Of a stretch of 22,323 nucleotides of DNA, positions 1-10,428 are shown one piece after another. How positions within the stretch are numbered: position 1 is the stretch's first letter; the number at the start of each line of letters is the position of its first letter. Below the pieces are notes generated by a model. That model saw nothing but the letters and a program-made list of their open reading frames with translations. It searched no databases and was not told where the DNA came from. Made by a program: the position numbers and the translations under genes. Source of the stretch: Symsagittifera roscoffensis (Eukaryota > Xenacoelomorpha > Acoela > Convolutidae). The stretch covers positions 1 to 22,323 of the forward strand of contig NW_026971409.1 in assembly GCF_963678635.1 (NCBI RefSeq), written 5' to 3'.

Positions 1-2801
1 AACTGGATAAATCTTGTTAACTCTCCCCCCCCCCCCCCCCCCCCCACACCCCCTATGGTACCTCGTAACGAATCTTCCCCCTATAAAGAAAGAAATGAAC
101 AGTTAAGCATATACGAATTTTGTACCCTGTTAACTACCCCCTCCCCCCTATTGCTGCAACGTCCTCCGAACCCCCCACCCCCTCCCCAAACAGACCAAGT
201 TAAGATCCTTCATCCCAGCGTTGAATTTAAATTAAATTTGCTAAGAGCTGCGTGTAAAATGCTGTTCTGATTGGCTAAAAATTCGGCCTCAGAACCAAGT
301 TAACATCAATCCCCCTAAACGGCGTTGGGGTTGGGTTTGGGGGGTGGGGGATAAGTATGTTAATTTGGTCAGATATTTCACCAGTGATTATTGGCTCTTT
401 TCCAGTTTCCCACCCCCCTCCTAAAGTTATAAAATGAAACTGCTCAAAAATTGTTCACTCGGCATTTTGCATGAAGGAACGTTGTAAAAATTTGTTCACT
501 TGTTCACGATGACATGTTTTATAGCAGTTTCTAATGTGGAAAGCCATCTTTAAATAGATTCTTATCGAATTAATTTCAGAAAAAATCAAGGGGGGAACTG
601 AAAAGAGCCTGATTATTTATTGTAGAAAAATAGGAATTTTCAAAATGCCATTTAGGGCAATTTAGGATAGAAAAAAATAAACATAAAATGAGAACCTCGA
701 ACCGAGTTATAAATGCTATTATTCTGCTAACGCTTGTGTCAGCCCCGAATTCAGCGCAACTTAGTTGAAGTTTAACCCTGACCCTGCAATCTTTCATTTC
801 TTGTTGTCATTTTGAACAAAGCTTCAGTAATTTTATATTGTTCATTGAAAGATTTTTTTTGTGGGAAAAGTGAGCCTAACTTTTTAGCCGAAGCTGAATA
901 ACAAATTAAAATTTGTTATAATCTTATATGGGAATTTTGTCTTGTTAGACTCAGAATATGGTCGAGCACTGAGGAAAGAACTTTCAAAATAAATAGTGTA
1001 GTATTGCGAAATACTACACACACAAAAGACCATTGTCTTAATTGTTTATTTAACGACCCAATTCTAAATTGGAGCGTGCCATTTAAATTAAAGCCTCTTT
1101 TCACTAAATCAGATATTGACTGATTTACTCTTATTAGGACTATAAAATCGTTTTGAAAATCCACTCCTTTTTAAATACTTGTCCAATTTTTCTCATTTTT
1201 TCATGCTCAATATTTTAAAAGGGCGGCGATTATTAATACGTCCCTTTTAACTTAACTTGAAACAAACTGGATAAATATTTAGCAGTCTTGCCGGCTGCAC
1301 TGAAATTCTTCTTGCTTTGATTAAGCAGAGGTGCACCTGTAATATGATGCATCAGAGAGAGTAATATGAATTTTTAATAAGACAAACTGAAGGCTGCGGT
1401 TTTTATCAAAGGGGACTAATAAGTTGAAGATATTTGATTTGAAAAAATCAAATAAAAACTAGTTGAAAATTCCCTTATTAAAAAGGGAGAACAAAGGAGC
1501 AGGTGAAACCTGAATAATTAAAGATTGAATCAGCCGCCGGTTTATGCTTATGAGCAAAAGGACTGGCCTGAAATCTTCAGTGTTTCATTTTGCTCAGTCA
1601 GCAGCAAGTCAGTTCTCTTCAGTCAGATCTTTTAAAAATAAATAATTTTTCTTTTCTGCCCTAACACTAAACTTAATCTAGCCCTTTTCACTTATAAAAA
1701 GAGAATAAATTCTCATTTTAAGTTTGATTTGAAAAATTATAAATCGAGATACTCGAGATACGCACACCCGAGGAAGTCTGGACTACAAGTACCCAAAGGA
1801 CTACGGCAAGACGATTCAGACGACCCAACCAGAAGTGCTGACTTGGACAAACATCAAGGGCAACCATACATACTAATCAGCCACCGACCTTAGTAAGAAG
1901 ATAAAATATTGATGAACAAAATAAGATTAGCTCAACCTCCCCTCATAGGTATATTTCTTTAAGCTGTTCGATTCGTTTATATAATCTAATAACCCAGTGC
2001 TTTGTATCTAACCAACTAATTAATTCATACCTTTTCTAACTATTGTTTCTACTCTACTTTTTGTCAAGACAATTTGACGATCTAAGGTGAGACTTATAAA
2101 TTAGGATAAAATTACTAAGCATTCAACCAGCAATGAGCGCTTAGTAAAATAGATATATTTTGTAATACAAAAATGTGATCAGAAGTGTCAAAAACCGGTC
2201 GATGATAAAAATTCTTTGTCTCTATTTTTTAACCCATGCTCAGCTCATTATCTTTGACAGATTTGAAGCAACAGTTCTTCTTCGACATGAAGACAATAGC
2301 TGAACACCGAAGATGAAAAATGTGTACTTTGGTCCGAAAAGCATAACTATAATTGTCTATGAGGGAACAATCAGAAAAATCAGTTGTTTGTAAAAAAAAA
2401 ACTGACGAAACTATTCATCAATTGTGACAAAAGTTTTATATGTGGTTTCATGAAAATATACCCAAATTTTTGCCCAGCAGTCTAGAAATATTTATGTGAA
2501 CTGTCTTCGAACTGATGATCTCTGTTCGATTAGTTTTTTATTTGTTTATTTGAAAATTAGGAATACGAAGCTCAGCGCCAATCATTTTTTCTATAGTTTT
2601 GTGTATTTCATGTTCTGTCCAATTTGGAAAAAACTATGAAATACCGCTAGCTTTGTTTTTCAGAACAACTTCAACACTATGAACAAATTTTTTAAGGATT
2701 TAATTAGATCACGGCAAAATTTTTCTGAGCGGAAAAAATTCAAATTAGTGCTCTCTTCAACGAATGAGTTACTAACAATTGCCCTCCTTTTGTATTGATA
2801 G
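1..2801. other. Left host flank, mostly non-coding
   Basis: Host DNA outside the element. The first 430 bases are rich in C and G homopolymer runs (for example around 24-45 and 337-351) interspersed with GTTAA words. The rest is AT-rich with no long open frame that looks like a gene. Short open frames at 55-270, 576-797 and 916-1164 have low-complexity or shadow-like translations, and I do not call them. A GC-richer stretch near 1748-1891 is listed separately as a weak exon candidate. Confidence 0.6.
1748..1891 (+). other. Weak candidate host exon
   Basis: This short stretch is much richer in G and C than its surroundings and is open in two plus-strand frames. One frame ends at a TAA at 1874-1876. 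The other runs to a possible splice donor GTAAGA just after 1891, where its only stop would be split by the junction. An upstream AG lies before 1748, but the pyrimidine tract is poor. I do not recognise either translation, and the frame cannot be decided from sequence alone. Confidence 0.2.
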
Positions 2802-2939
2802 GCAAGCGTCTCACGGCACTGACTGCGACACAGCCTCAATGTTTAGAAACCACGCACACCCAAGCAAAACTTTTTTTAGCCGACGGTTCGTTTAATATCG
2901 CCGGTTGGTGCTCTCCGCTTGATGCCCTATCGAGGAGAG
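2802..2939 (+). other. Candidate host exon interrupted at its donor site
   Basis: Upstream is a textbook 3' intron end: the branch-point word TACTAAC at 2770-2776, a pyrimidine-rich tract (CCCTCCTTTTGTATTG), then AG at 2800-2801. One frame stays open for the whole 138 nt, and GC content is clearly higher than in the flanks. With the element removed and one target copy kept, the exon would end AG and continue GTAAAT, a good donor: the G is at 2940 and the TAAAT follows at 22065. The element therefore seems to have landed on an exon/intron boundary. I do not recognise the 45-residue translation. Confidence 0.4.
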
Positions 2940-2940
2940 G
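2935..2940. repeat. Target-site duplication, left copy (GAGAGG)
   Basis: The six bases GAGAGG directly precede the left terminal inverted repeat and recur exactly after the right one at 22059-22064. A 6-bp duplication is the known signature of Polinton/Maverick integration. Confidence 0.95.
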
Positions 2941-3259
2941 AGTAGTATAGATATACGACACTGGGATCGGGGGGGGTGATCCCTACAGGGATCATTGGGT
3001 ATAGATTCCTAATGATCCCTATGTAAATATTTATACCTAATGATCCCTATGTAAAATATTTATACCTAATGATCCCTATGTAAAATATTTATACCTAATG
3101 ATCCCCATGTAAAATATTTATACCTAATGATCCCAATGTATAATTTTTATCCCTAATGATCCCTATGTAAAATATTTATCCCTAATGATCCCTATGTAAA
3201 ATATTTATCCCTAATGATCCCTATGTAAAATATTTATACCTAATGATCCCTATGTGAAA
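2941..3259 (+). repeat. Left terminal inverted repeat with tandem array
   Basis: The outer 69 bp are unique sequence, containing a G8 run (2969-2976) and an 18-bp hairpin palindrome. From 3010 onward there are nine tandem units of 28 bp (the first) or 29 bp, each starting TAATGATCCC; unit starts are 3010, 3038, 3067, 3096, 3125, 3154, 3183, 3212 and 3241. The outermost 184 bp (to about 3124), including a CCCC variant in unit four, match the right end exactly in inverse orientation. Inner units differ between the ends. Confidence 0.95.
2977..2994. repeat. Subterminal 18-bp palindrome, left
   Basis: TGATCCCT-AC-AGGGATCA is a perfect inverted repeat with a 2-nt spacer, directly inside the G8 run. 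Its arms reuse the TGATCCCT core of the tandem units, so the same word occurs in both orientations at the end. A role as integrase or replication-protein binding site is possible but inferred. Confidence 0.85.
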
Positions 3260-3698
3260 GTTGTGTTGGTTAAAACAAAATCGTACTGGCGATATATTAT
3301 TTCTTTCCACCACCTATAGCTCGGCAAGCTATGTTGTATTCCAATTGAACTAAAACTTTTCATTGTGTTTTGCTGTTGAAGGTCTTTGCGAATTGGTTCT
3401 TTCAATGTTTCTACAAACGCTTTGGTCTTGGTGAAAAGAGATATGAACTGAAATGGTTGAATTATACACACAATCTTCTGAAGTAAGTGTCGGTTAAACG
3501 CACCAAAAGCAGTTTGGGGTCAATTCCAAAATGAAAACTCTCAAAACCACTCCAGATAAAATAGTAACACAAAACCAAAAGTGGATTTAAAGTAGCCCGC
3601 CATTACCTAACAGTGAACAAACGTGGAAAGTAAGTATAATACAGTACACTAATTTACAACATTAAATTTTGTATTCAACTTGAATCAAACACACAACA
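3260..3698. other. Left subterminal spacer
   Basis: About 440 bp between the TIR array and the 3' end of the polymerase gene. I see no convincing gene. No canonical AATAAA signal for the minus-strand polymerase transcript is obvious here, so its poly(A) site may use a variant signal. Confidence 0.5.
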
Positions 3699-6600
3699 TT
3701 AGAGTTTTTTGTTTGTTTTACGTCTTTTTGATTGCGGTGCTGAATCTTCAACTGCTTCGCGGTCGAGGTACCATTCATCATCCGACGACGAAGAAGAAGT
3801 AACTGCATTTGGATCAACCAAATCATCGCTTTCGATATCACTCTCAACAATTTCTGTGACACGAACTCTACCTGGATCTGGAGCTTCATAGCTGGTGATA
3901 CTATTCAACAGGTCTCTCAACGAACGGCTCGGTTGAGTATCTAACACAAGAAAGCTATCTTCTGACACATAATTCGTATCCTGCGTAAAGATTTCTTCTT
4001 GGTTCGAGCTCTCGTGATCCCAGTCGACTATCTCATCTTCTTCCTCGAAAAATTTCAGCCAATCGTCTAAATCTTGATCTTTGTGGTGACTGGTGCTATT
4101 AGTCTCACTCACGTTCCTTTCGCTATCATCATCATCATCATCCTGATTGCTATCGGGAAAGATAGAAGCATTTACTGTTCTATAGTGACCGTATGGCAAT
4201 GTAGAGATACCATCGCTGAGGATGTATCGCTTATCATCATAGGCTGATAATGCGATTTTGTTTGCTCGAACAGTGTTCAGAATATGCCTCTCGGAGATGA
4301 TGCGAGTATTTTCGGCTCGTACAAGGTTTCCAGACGCGAGAGTTTTGATGTATTTTTCATGAGTTAGCAACCGTTGAGTCACCTTAGTGATTCCTTTTGC
4401 TGAGTGCTTCCGTGTATCTATTAAAAAAATGATGCTCACTAATCATTATATATCTAAATGTTTTGTAAACTAATACTTGAAATTGAAGAAAAAAAGTATG
4501 AACGCATCCTTTTCAGAAGATCCACACCCCCCCCCCCCTCTCATTTAAAAAAAAGGTGATAACCATTTAACCTATACCTCCCCCCTTACCCCCACCCACA
4601 GAAGCACCAAAAAACCTAAGTCATCTCAAAAATTTCACTCAGTAAAAAATTTTTTCACAAAAAATTTTTTTCATAAAATTTTTTTTTTCAAAATTTTTTT
4701 TTTCAAAATTTTTTTTTCAAAAATTTTTTTCAAAAAATTTTTTTTCAAAAAATTTTTTTTTCAATTTTTTTTTTCCAAATTTTTTTTTTGATGACAAAAT
4801 TTTTTTTTCATAAAAATTTTTTTTTTCCAAAATTTTTTTTTTGATGACAAAAAATTTTTTTTTACAAAACGTTTTTTTTTAACATTTTTTTTTTAACCAA
4901 ATTTTTTTTGACGAATTTTTTTTTAATTTTTTTTTCCAACAAAAATTTTTGACATTTTTTTTCTTTCAAAATTTTTCAAAAAAATTTTTCGAAATTTTTT
5001 AATTTTTGAAAATAAAAAGCGCTGTTTGAACAATTTTGAGCCGGTATTATTGAAGGAAATGTACTTACTTTGCGATAGTATTGAATAAAGCTTTGGCTTC
5101 AATGCAACGAATTCTGTAATTATATCACCCGGGAATTCGTCTTTAAACTTTAAAACTGTAAGTTTGTTTTCTGCATTGTAGAGGAAGTGGTCCGATGGAT
5201 AATTGGAGAAGTCAAAGTTGTCCAAAATTTCACGTTTCTCGTACAGTTTCTCATAAAAATTCGAGTTTTTTTCCGTTTTTATTTCGTACATTAGGCTGTC
5301 AGTGTCTGAGTACAAGAGGTGACAGTTGAAGTTGGGCTTCATAACCTCGTAGTGAAATTTGTACATCTCAAACTTTGCTAGCTCTAGTATACACGCTCCT
5401 ACAATTGTGGGTACATCCCATCTGATTTTCGTTGGTGCTAATGTCAATGCAACCATGTCTTCGCCAAAAATTTTGTAGGTTTCAAATTCAATTTTACTTA
5501 TATTTCGCATTGTTTCTTCAGCATCTCGTAAAATCTTGATTTTCATTCTCTTTCTTTTTGACTCACACATTTTTCCATAAATTGAATTGATCAATAGTTT
5601 GTACAGGGCTTCTTCAAACTTGTTTTTTGCCGCTTTTCGTTTGTTTGTATTTAGAGTTATGTACGGTTCGAGCCACAATTCTTGTTTGAACTTTACGATG
5701 CGATACAGTTTTGTAACGATAAGACCAAGCTTCACGTAGAGTTTCAGGAGTTTATAATGAATTATATAATGAGTTTTATCATGTAGAGTTTGTAAAAGTT
5801 TTTTCACTTTACCTATTGTGGGTCCACAGTTTTCATTGTTTTTCATTTGTTCTGAGATATTTGTTTGGTATCTGCTCAACCAATCTTTTTGAACAACTTC
5901 CTTAGTGGGTGCCAGTGGATAGTCACGGTGACTTTCATGCAACAATTGAGGGTATTTTAAATCAATTTCAACAATATAACCGTAGTCTGAATCGTCAGGG
6001 GTTGCTAAAATTTCTTCTAATGACATGGAATTCTCATCTTCGTTTTCTTGATTATTTCTTTCATTTCTAACTCCGATTGTCTCGAAATGACGTGCAGGCA
6101 GTTTGTGAGTTTGCATTACTCCACCGTATAAGTTGTTGGCATCAACCATGAAGCCATAGGTAGTATCTTCGCTCGAATTAAATGTTTCGTTCATTTGCCT
6201 GTTGTTTGCAGTGAACTGTCGTTTTTCAAAGATTGATGCAGTACCACCTCGCATCATTTTTTCAACCATGTCTAAATGATCTCGATCCGTTAGCAATTCA
6301 ACATCAGCTTTACATACCCGCTTGAAAGCGTCACCAGCTAAATTGGAAGCGGTGAAATGATGAGCACAATCAAGGCTGTATGTTTCATAGCTGATAGAGC
6401 GGAATTCCTCAAAGACACAGGCTAGGAGCAATGTGTCACATGACAAATATAAGTCATGATAGTCGCGCAGGTTCTGACAATTGAATTGAGTAAAAACTTC
6501 TTTTGCTTCAACCAAGTTATCAGCACTAATAGCAATTTTATCTCCGTCTAAACTATTCACCCACTTTTCGAGAGGCGGTAACTCTTTTTCGTCAAACTTT

Positions 6601-8798
6601 TTACGGTCGGTCATGTAATTATAAGGATAGAATCCTTTTCTACGTATGAGAGTTCTACAAGTTTGGCTTACGTTTTGAAAGTGGTTTTCCAGAATTGTAA
6701 ATTTGTTGTCAGGCAAGTTGTCAACTAACTTTTGTAGTGATGAGTTTAGAAACTTGAAAGAATCTATAAAACGAAGATACTCATAAATGTTTTGTGTTGT
6801 TTGATCTTTTCGTGTAATGGTTTTAACCACTACTCCGATAAGTAGTGAAATATATTTCTCATCGGTGGATGGAATGACTTGTATTGTACTACGCGAGTCA
6901 CATTCGTTCAACGCTAGACATATATGATGCATGTCATAATTCTGCAAATTGTGTCCCACGACTGGAATGTAATTTATGTTTCTTCGCGCTAAATTACATT
7001 TGTCGTGGGTCCATCCTAGAAATTCTCCCGAAGAGTGACAGTGATCCAGGCACTTTTCTTCGCTTTCACTGAAGTTTTCTTGACAAATCCAACAGGTTAA
7101 AGTTTCTTCTTTACGCAGTTGGCTGCGATCTCCCAAATAATGTGGTACTTTCCGTTTATAGATGTAAACGTCTCGGGCTAATAGATGTAACTCTTTGATA
7201 AAGTTCTCTAAACAATTTTCAGAGCTGTCAAGACTAAAGAAAAATGGTTCTGAGGACTCATGATCAATAGCAACCATTGAATACCCGGAGGGTTCATGTT
7301 TTTCTAGAACGCGAGATGAGGAAATTTGTGGGTTGTTCATACATGTTGTAACGGGATTCAGGAACGATTCGAAATCAAAATAAACAACAATAGGTGCATA
7401 CCAGAGAGCTTGAAAGTTTTTAAATTTATACTTGTGGCAGCCATTTTCAGCTGTTGGCATTATCACTACAGCTGGTTCATGATCTTTACATAATCGCTCA
7501 TGCGTTTTATGATCAATTTCATTGTAATTAATTTGAAAACAGTTACGACACAACTGCAGGAAACTTCGGAATTTTTGCTTTCGAACTTCACAAACAAATC
7601 GGAGCAGGTCTTTTATCAAAACAAAGTGGTGCATTCCGGGTTCATATAACAAAAGCAGATCCATAATAAAATTATCTGAACTTTCAAACTTTGAGACAAT
7701 CATTGGAATGAGATCTCCTTTTTGATATTGAAACACGTTTACTTGAACGTTATTAAGTCGCTCGAATTGAGGAATCGTGTTCAAGCTCATAGGCATAACG
7801 AAATCATCAGAAGCCTGATGCGTTCCAGGCTTTGTATAGGTGTGTGGATCTGTCTCTTCAAGTTTAGGATCAACTAACCTACCGACTATTAGATCAGGCT
7901 TATATCTAAGATGATAGGCGGCAGTGTAGCATAACAAAAAGCAATTGTGGTCGTTGTGATTACGAATATTAATTAATTGTTGCGAATTTGCTATTTTTGC
8001 AGGGAGAGGTATAAACGAAGAGCCTCGGATTGGTAACATTTTTCCGATTTTAATGTAAAGCTCATTTACACGCTGCAGAACCCAGCCGCTACCATGGGCT
8101 GAAAAATTCTGGAACACAGCTTCCATTTTTCCGAGCATTTCGAGAAATAATTCATCAGACAAACCGTTTGCATAAAGGGGAGTCATCATAGAATTAGCGA
8201 AAATTTCAATGCGTTCGTCTTCAGGTTGTTGCACGCTTTGGTCCGAAACAACAGTAGCATGCTTGATTAAAGTAAGTTTAGCCGAAAATTGTACTTTGCA
8301 GGGTCCATTACAGGTTCTATCTAATATCAAACTTTGAATCTCATTTTTTTTCAAGGTCATAAATTCGATAAGATCATGTTCAATATTTTGGTTGGGAATA
8401 ATAAAAGTCATTAACGTATTTTTCATGGCTGATTCATGAACTTCAATTGAAGCTGGAAAGTTATCAATATCGCTTGCTTGTGTGATTGAGCTAGAGGGGT
8501 TGCTGAGTGATGTTAGTTGTTGATCCAAAACAGGTAACCCATGCTCTGATTGCATGTGATCCTTGAAATCTTTAAGTTCACAAAAACCAAGCCGACAATA
8601 CCGACATAAATTGTTAAATTTTTGATGATCTGATTCAATATGCTGCTGTAATTTTGATAGCAGTAAAGTGTTAAAATTACAATGGTAGCAAGTAAAAATG
8701 GGTAATTCTTTTTCAACAGCGTGAAAGTTTCGTTCATGACGAGATCTATTAGTTTTTATTGTAAAAACTTTGGGACAATAGTTACACTTGAAACCCAT
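3699..8798 (-). CDS. PolB: Protein-primed-type family B DNA polymerase, two exons
   Basis: Replicative polymerase of the element. Exon 1 runs 8798-5069 and exon 2 runs 4417-3699, giving about 1,482 residues. The start at 8798 is the first ATG of the frame and has a good context (G at -3, G at +4). Numbered from it, three C2H2-like zinc fingers lie at about 5-86. Exonuclease motifs follow: DFE (D475, E477), N617..D622 and D788. A zinc/HNH-like insert (CWIC ... DHCH ... KCN) lies at about 569-602. Polymerase motifs are A (DANNLYG, D886), B (NSIYGK, 1071-1076) and C (YSDTDS, D1165/D1167). The usual C-terminal piece, with DDKRYIL and YGHY, is in exon 2 and is followed by a highly acidic tail ending in a basic KRRKTNKK. 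Read without splicing, exon 1 runs into an A/T microsatellite and stops at 4923 without this C-terminus. Splicing is inferred. Confidence 0.93.
4418..5068 (-). other. Inferred spliceosomal intron in PolB
   Basis: On the minus strand a perfect donor GTAAGT starts at 5068, inside the codons that follow the conserved KPKLYSIL segment. A pyrimidine tract and acceptor AG end at 4418. The join is phase 1 and moves directly from the palm/thumb end into the family's C-terminal segment in exon 2. The 651-bp intron contains C-rich runs (about 4527-4595) and about 400 bp of alternating A and T runs (4630-5020). Confidence 0.8.
4630..5020. repeat. A/T-run low-complexity tract
   Basis: About 390 bp of repeated short A runs followed by T runs of roughly 7-10 bases, separated by C or GATGAC. 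It lies within the inferred PolB intron, which explains how it could expand without destroying the polymerase. The tract is also a likely place for assembly errors. Confidence 0.9.
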
Positions 8799-8835
8799 TT
8801 CGCTCTGGAACTGTTTTAAAGCGAAGCAGGAAAGG

Positions 8836-8870
8836 GAATGAATCCCAACCAAACGCCAAAAAGTTTAAAT
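8836..8870 (-). promoter_or_regulatory. Putative PolB core promoter (TATA-like + initiator)
   Basis: Reading the minus strand, a TTTAAA box (8869-8864) is followed about 28 bp later by TCATTC (8841-8836), which fits the arthropod initiator TCAKTY. This would leave a 5' leader of about 38 nt before the ATG at 8798. A TTTGGCG word (8860-8854), a partial E2F match, sits between the two. Confidence 0.45.
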
Positions 8871-8902
8871 TACTGCGCTTCGATTCCTTTCTCCCCTTCT
8901 CG

Positions 8903-8992
8903 GTTTGAATTTGAATAGCTTTTCCCGCTTAACTTTGAATTTGAACTCTTTTCCCGCCGAAATTTGAATTACATTTGAATTTCCCGCCATAA
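8903..8992. promoter_or_regulatory. Three tandem ~30-bp E2F-type modules upstream of PolB
   Basis: Three imperfect units, each with TTTGAATTTGAA-like sequence followed by TTTCCCGC. The TTTCCCGC words are at 8921-8928, 8950-8957 and 8980-8987, spaced 29 and 30 bp apart and 120-190 bp upstream of the PolB start. TTTCCCGC fits the E2F consensus TTTSSCGC exactly. The word is seen; control of PolB by host E2F/DP is inferred. Confidence 0.6.
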
Positions 8993-10370
8993 CTGTCAAA
9001 CTCAAATTCGATTGGGCGAAACAGATTAATTGCTGTTTGAATTGTTATCATTACTACAAATGATAAAAGTTAATCGAAGCAAATCAAGTTTGAGCTAAAT
9101 TTTTATCCAAAATGATTTTAGAGCCAAGAGATAAAAGTTTTAGTTTTTTATTTTATCAATTCAAATTATAAGTTGAGAAAATTTTCGAAATTGCGAATAA
9201 AAGTTGAGCATGTCACAACACATGATAAATCCTAAATATCCCAATTGTCATGGGGACAGAATACTCTATAAAAATGTCAAAATTTGAATCAAAAACAGTT
9301 GTAATGATGAATAAGTAAAACAGAAACTGAAAAACTGTCAGTTTTTTAACTTTCCAGGCGCATTGTTACCAATGATGTCAATCACGGAGCGGTTGCACGG
9401 TCCATGTCATCATGAATTTGTCTCAATTGTCTTTCGATATGAAAAAAAAGTCAGAAAAAATACTTTTCTGTAAAGAAAAATGAGTTTGTTGTTTTAGGGG
9501 GGATTAAGGGGATTAGCGTTTTTCTCGAAGACTATTGAAAAAACATCTACTCCCACAATCTCATTAGTTGTGCCCCTCATTGCACTTTCATAACAACACT
9601 ACTTGCTCATAATAAAAAATTGCGTCTTCTGGTTGAAAATCGCATTTTTTCGGAAAAATGAAAAAACGATGAGTCATCAATTAAAAAATTTGATTTTTAT
9701 TATTTTTCTCAAATATTTAACATGATGATGAATGCTTGTATTTTTTTATAAAGATCATTTTTGGAGACAACAGTATCAATGATCATATGGTAAATCCAAT
9801 TTGAAGAAAAATAAAAAATTATTGCATTTTTTTTTCCTTTTTGTAATTAAAAAATCAAATTTTTAACTAGAAAACATTTAAAAAATATTTATTTTTAACA
9901 AAAAGTTGGTTTTCAACATCTTTTATACTATTTCTTATTATACTCAATTTGTATGATAATTAAATGAATAAACAAATGACAATAAAGGTTTACAACCAAA
10001 ATTATTTTTTTACAGTTTTTTGACGTTAATTATCTTTTTTTTTTTTTCAAAAAACGAAATTGATATTTTTTTATCTTGTTTTCAAAAAAATTAGCATAAA
10101 TATGGATGCTTTTCAATTTTTCTCAAGATCAATCATGTAAATAAGAACATCAATGTTAATATGTTAACTCCTATTTGTGGAAAAAATGAAAATTTTACGG
10201 ACTTTTTTGTTTTTAATTGGAAAAAAAATAGTCAATTAATTGAAAAAAAAACTGATTTTTTTAACTTCAAATTTTAAAGGCTTTTATACTAAATTTTTAA
10301 TCAGAACACAATCGTGTGATAAATAATGAACAAACACAAGATATAAACTCAAACTCAATTTTAAAGTTAA
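8993..10370. other. AT-rich non-coding region between the two minus-strand genes
   Basis: About 1.4 kb with many A and T runs and no open frame that looks coding on either strand. Two degenerate copies of a segment of about 300 bp seem to lie here (about 9690-9990 and 10060-10355): the word CTTTTATACT recurs 360 bp apart, and neighbouring words recur at 363-376 bp. It may hold upstream PolB control sequence or simply be decayed DNA. Confidence 0.5.
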
Positions 10371-10376
10371 TTTATT
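10371..10376 (-). terminator. Poly(A) signal for the 211-aa gene
   Basis: TTTATT on the plus strand reads AATAAA on the minus strand, 53 nt downstream of the stop codon at 10429. This is a suitable distance for a 3' untranslated region. Confidence 0.6.
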
Positions 10377-10428
10377 ATACACAATAAAAACAAACAAAAA
10401 TCAATAAAACTCAACCTCAGTTTCAAAG

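Noticed and set aside
55-270. Open frame of 71 codons at the left edge
   Set aside because: The translation is Pro-rich low complexity from C runs. No start context or neighbour supports it.
3010-3255. Regular 29-bp units taken as a possible CRISPR array
   Set aside because: There are no spacers: the units abut, and they lie inside terminal inverted repeats of a eukaryotic element.
3709-3891. Plus-strand open frame opposite the PolB tail
   Set aside because: Shadow of the acidic, Ser-rich minus-strand frame.
4923-5062. The PolB frame's C-terminal Lys/Phe-rich end read through the A/T runs
   Set aside because: It follows a perfect splice donor, is low complexity and replaces the conserved C-terminus found downstream, so I treat it as intron.
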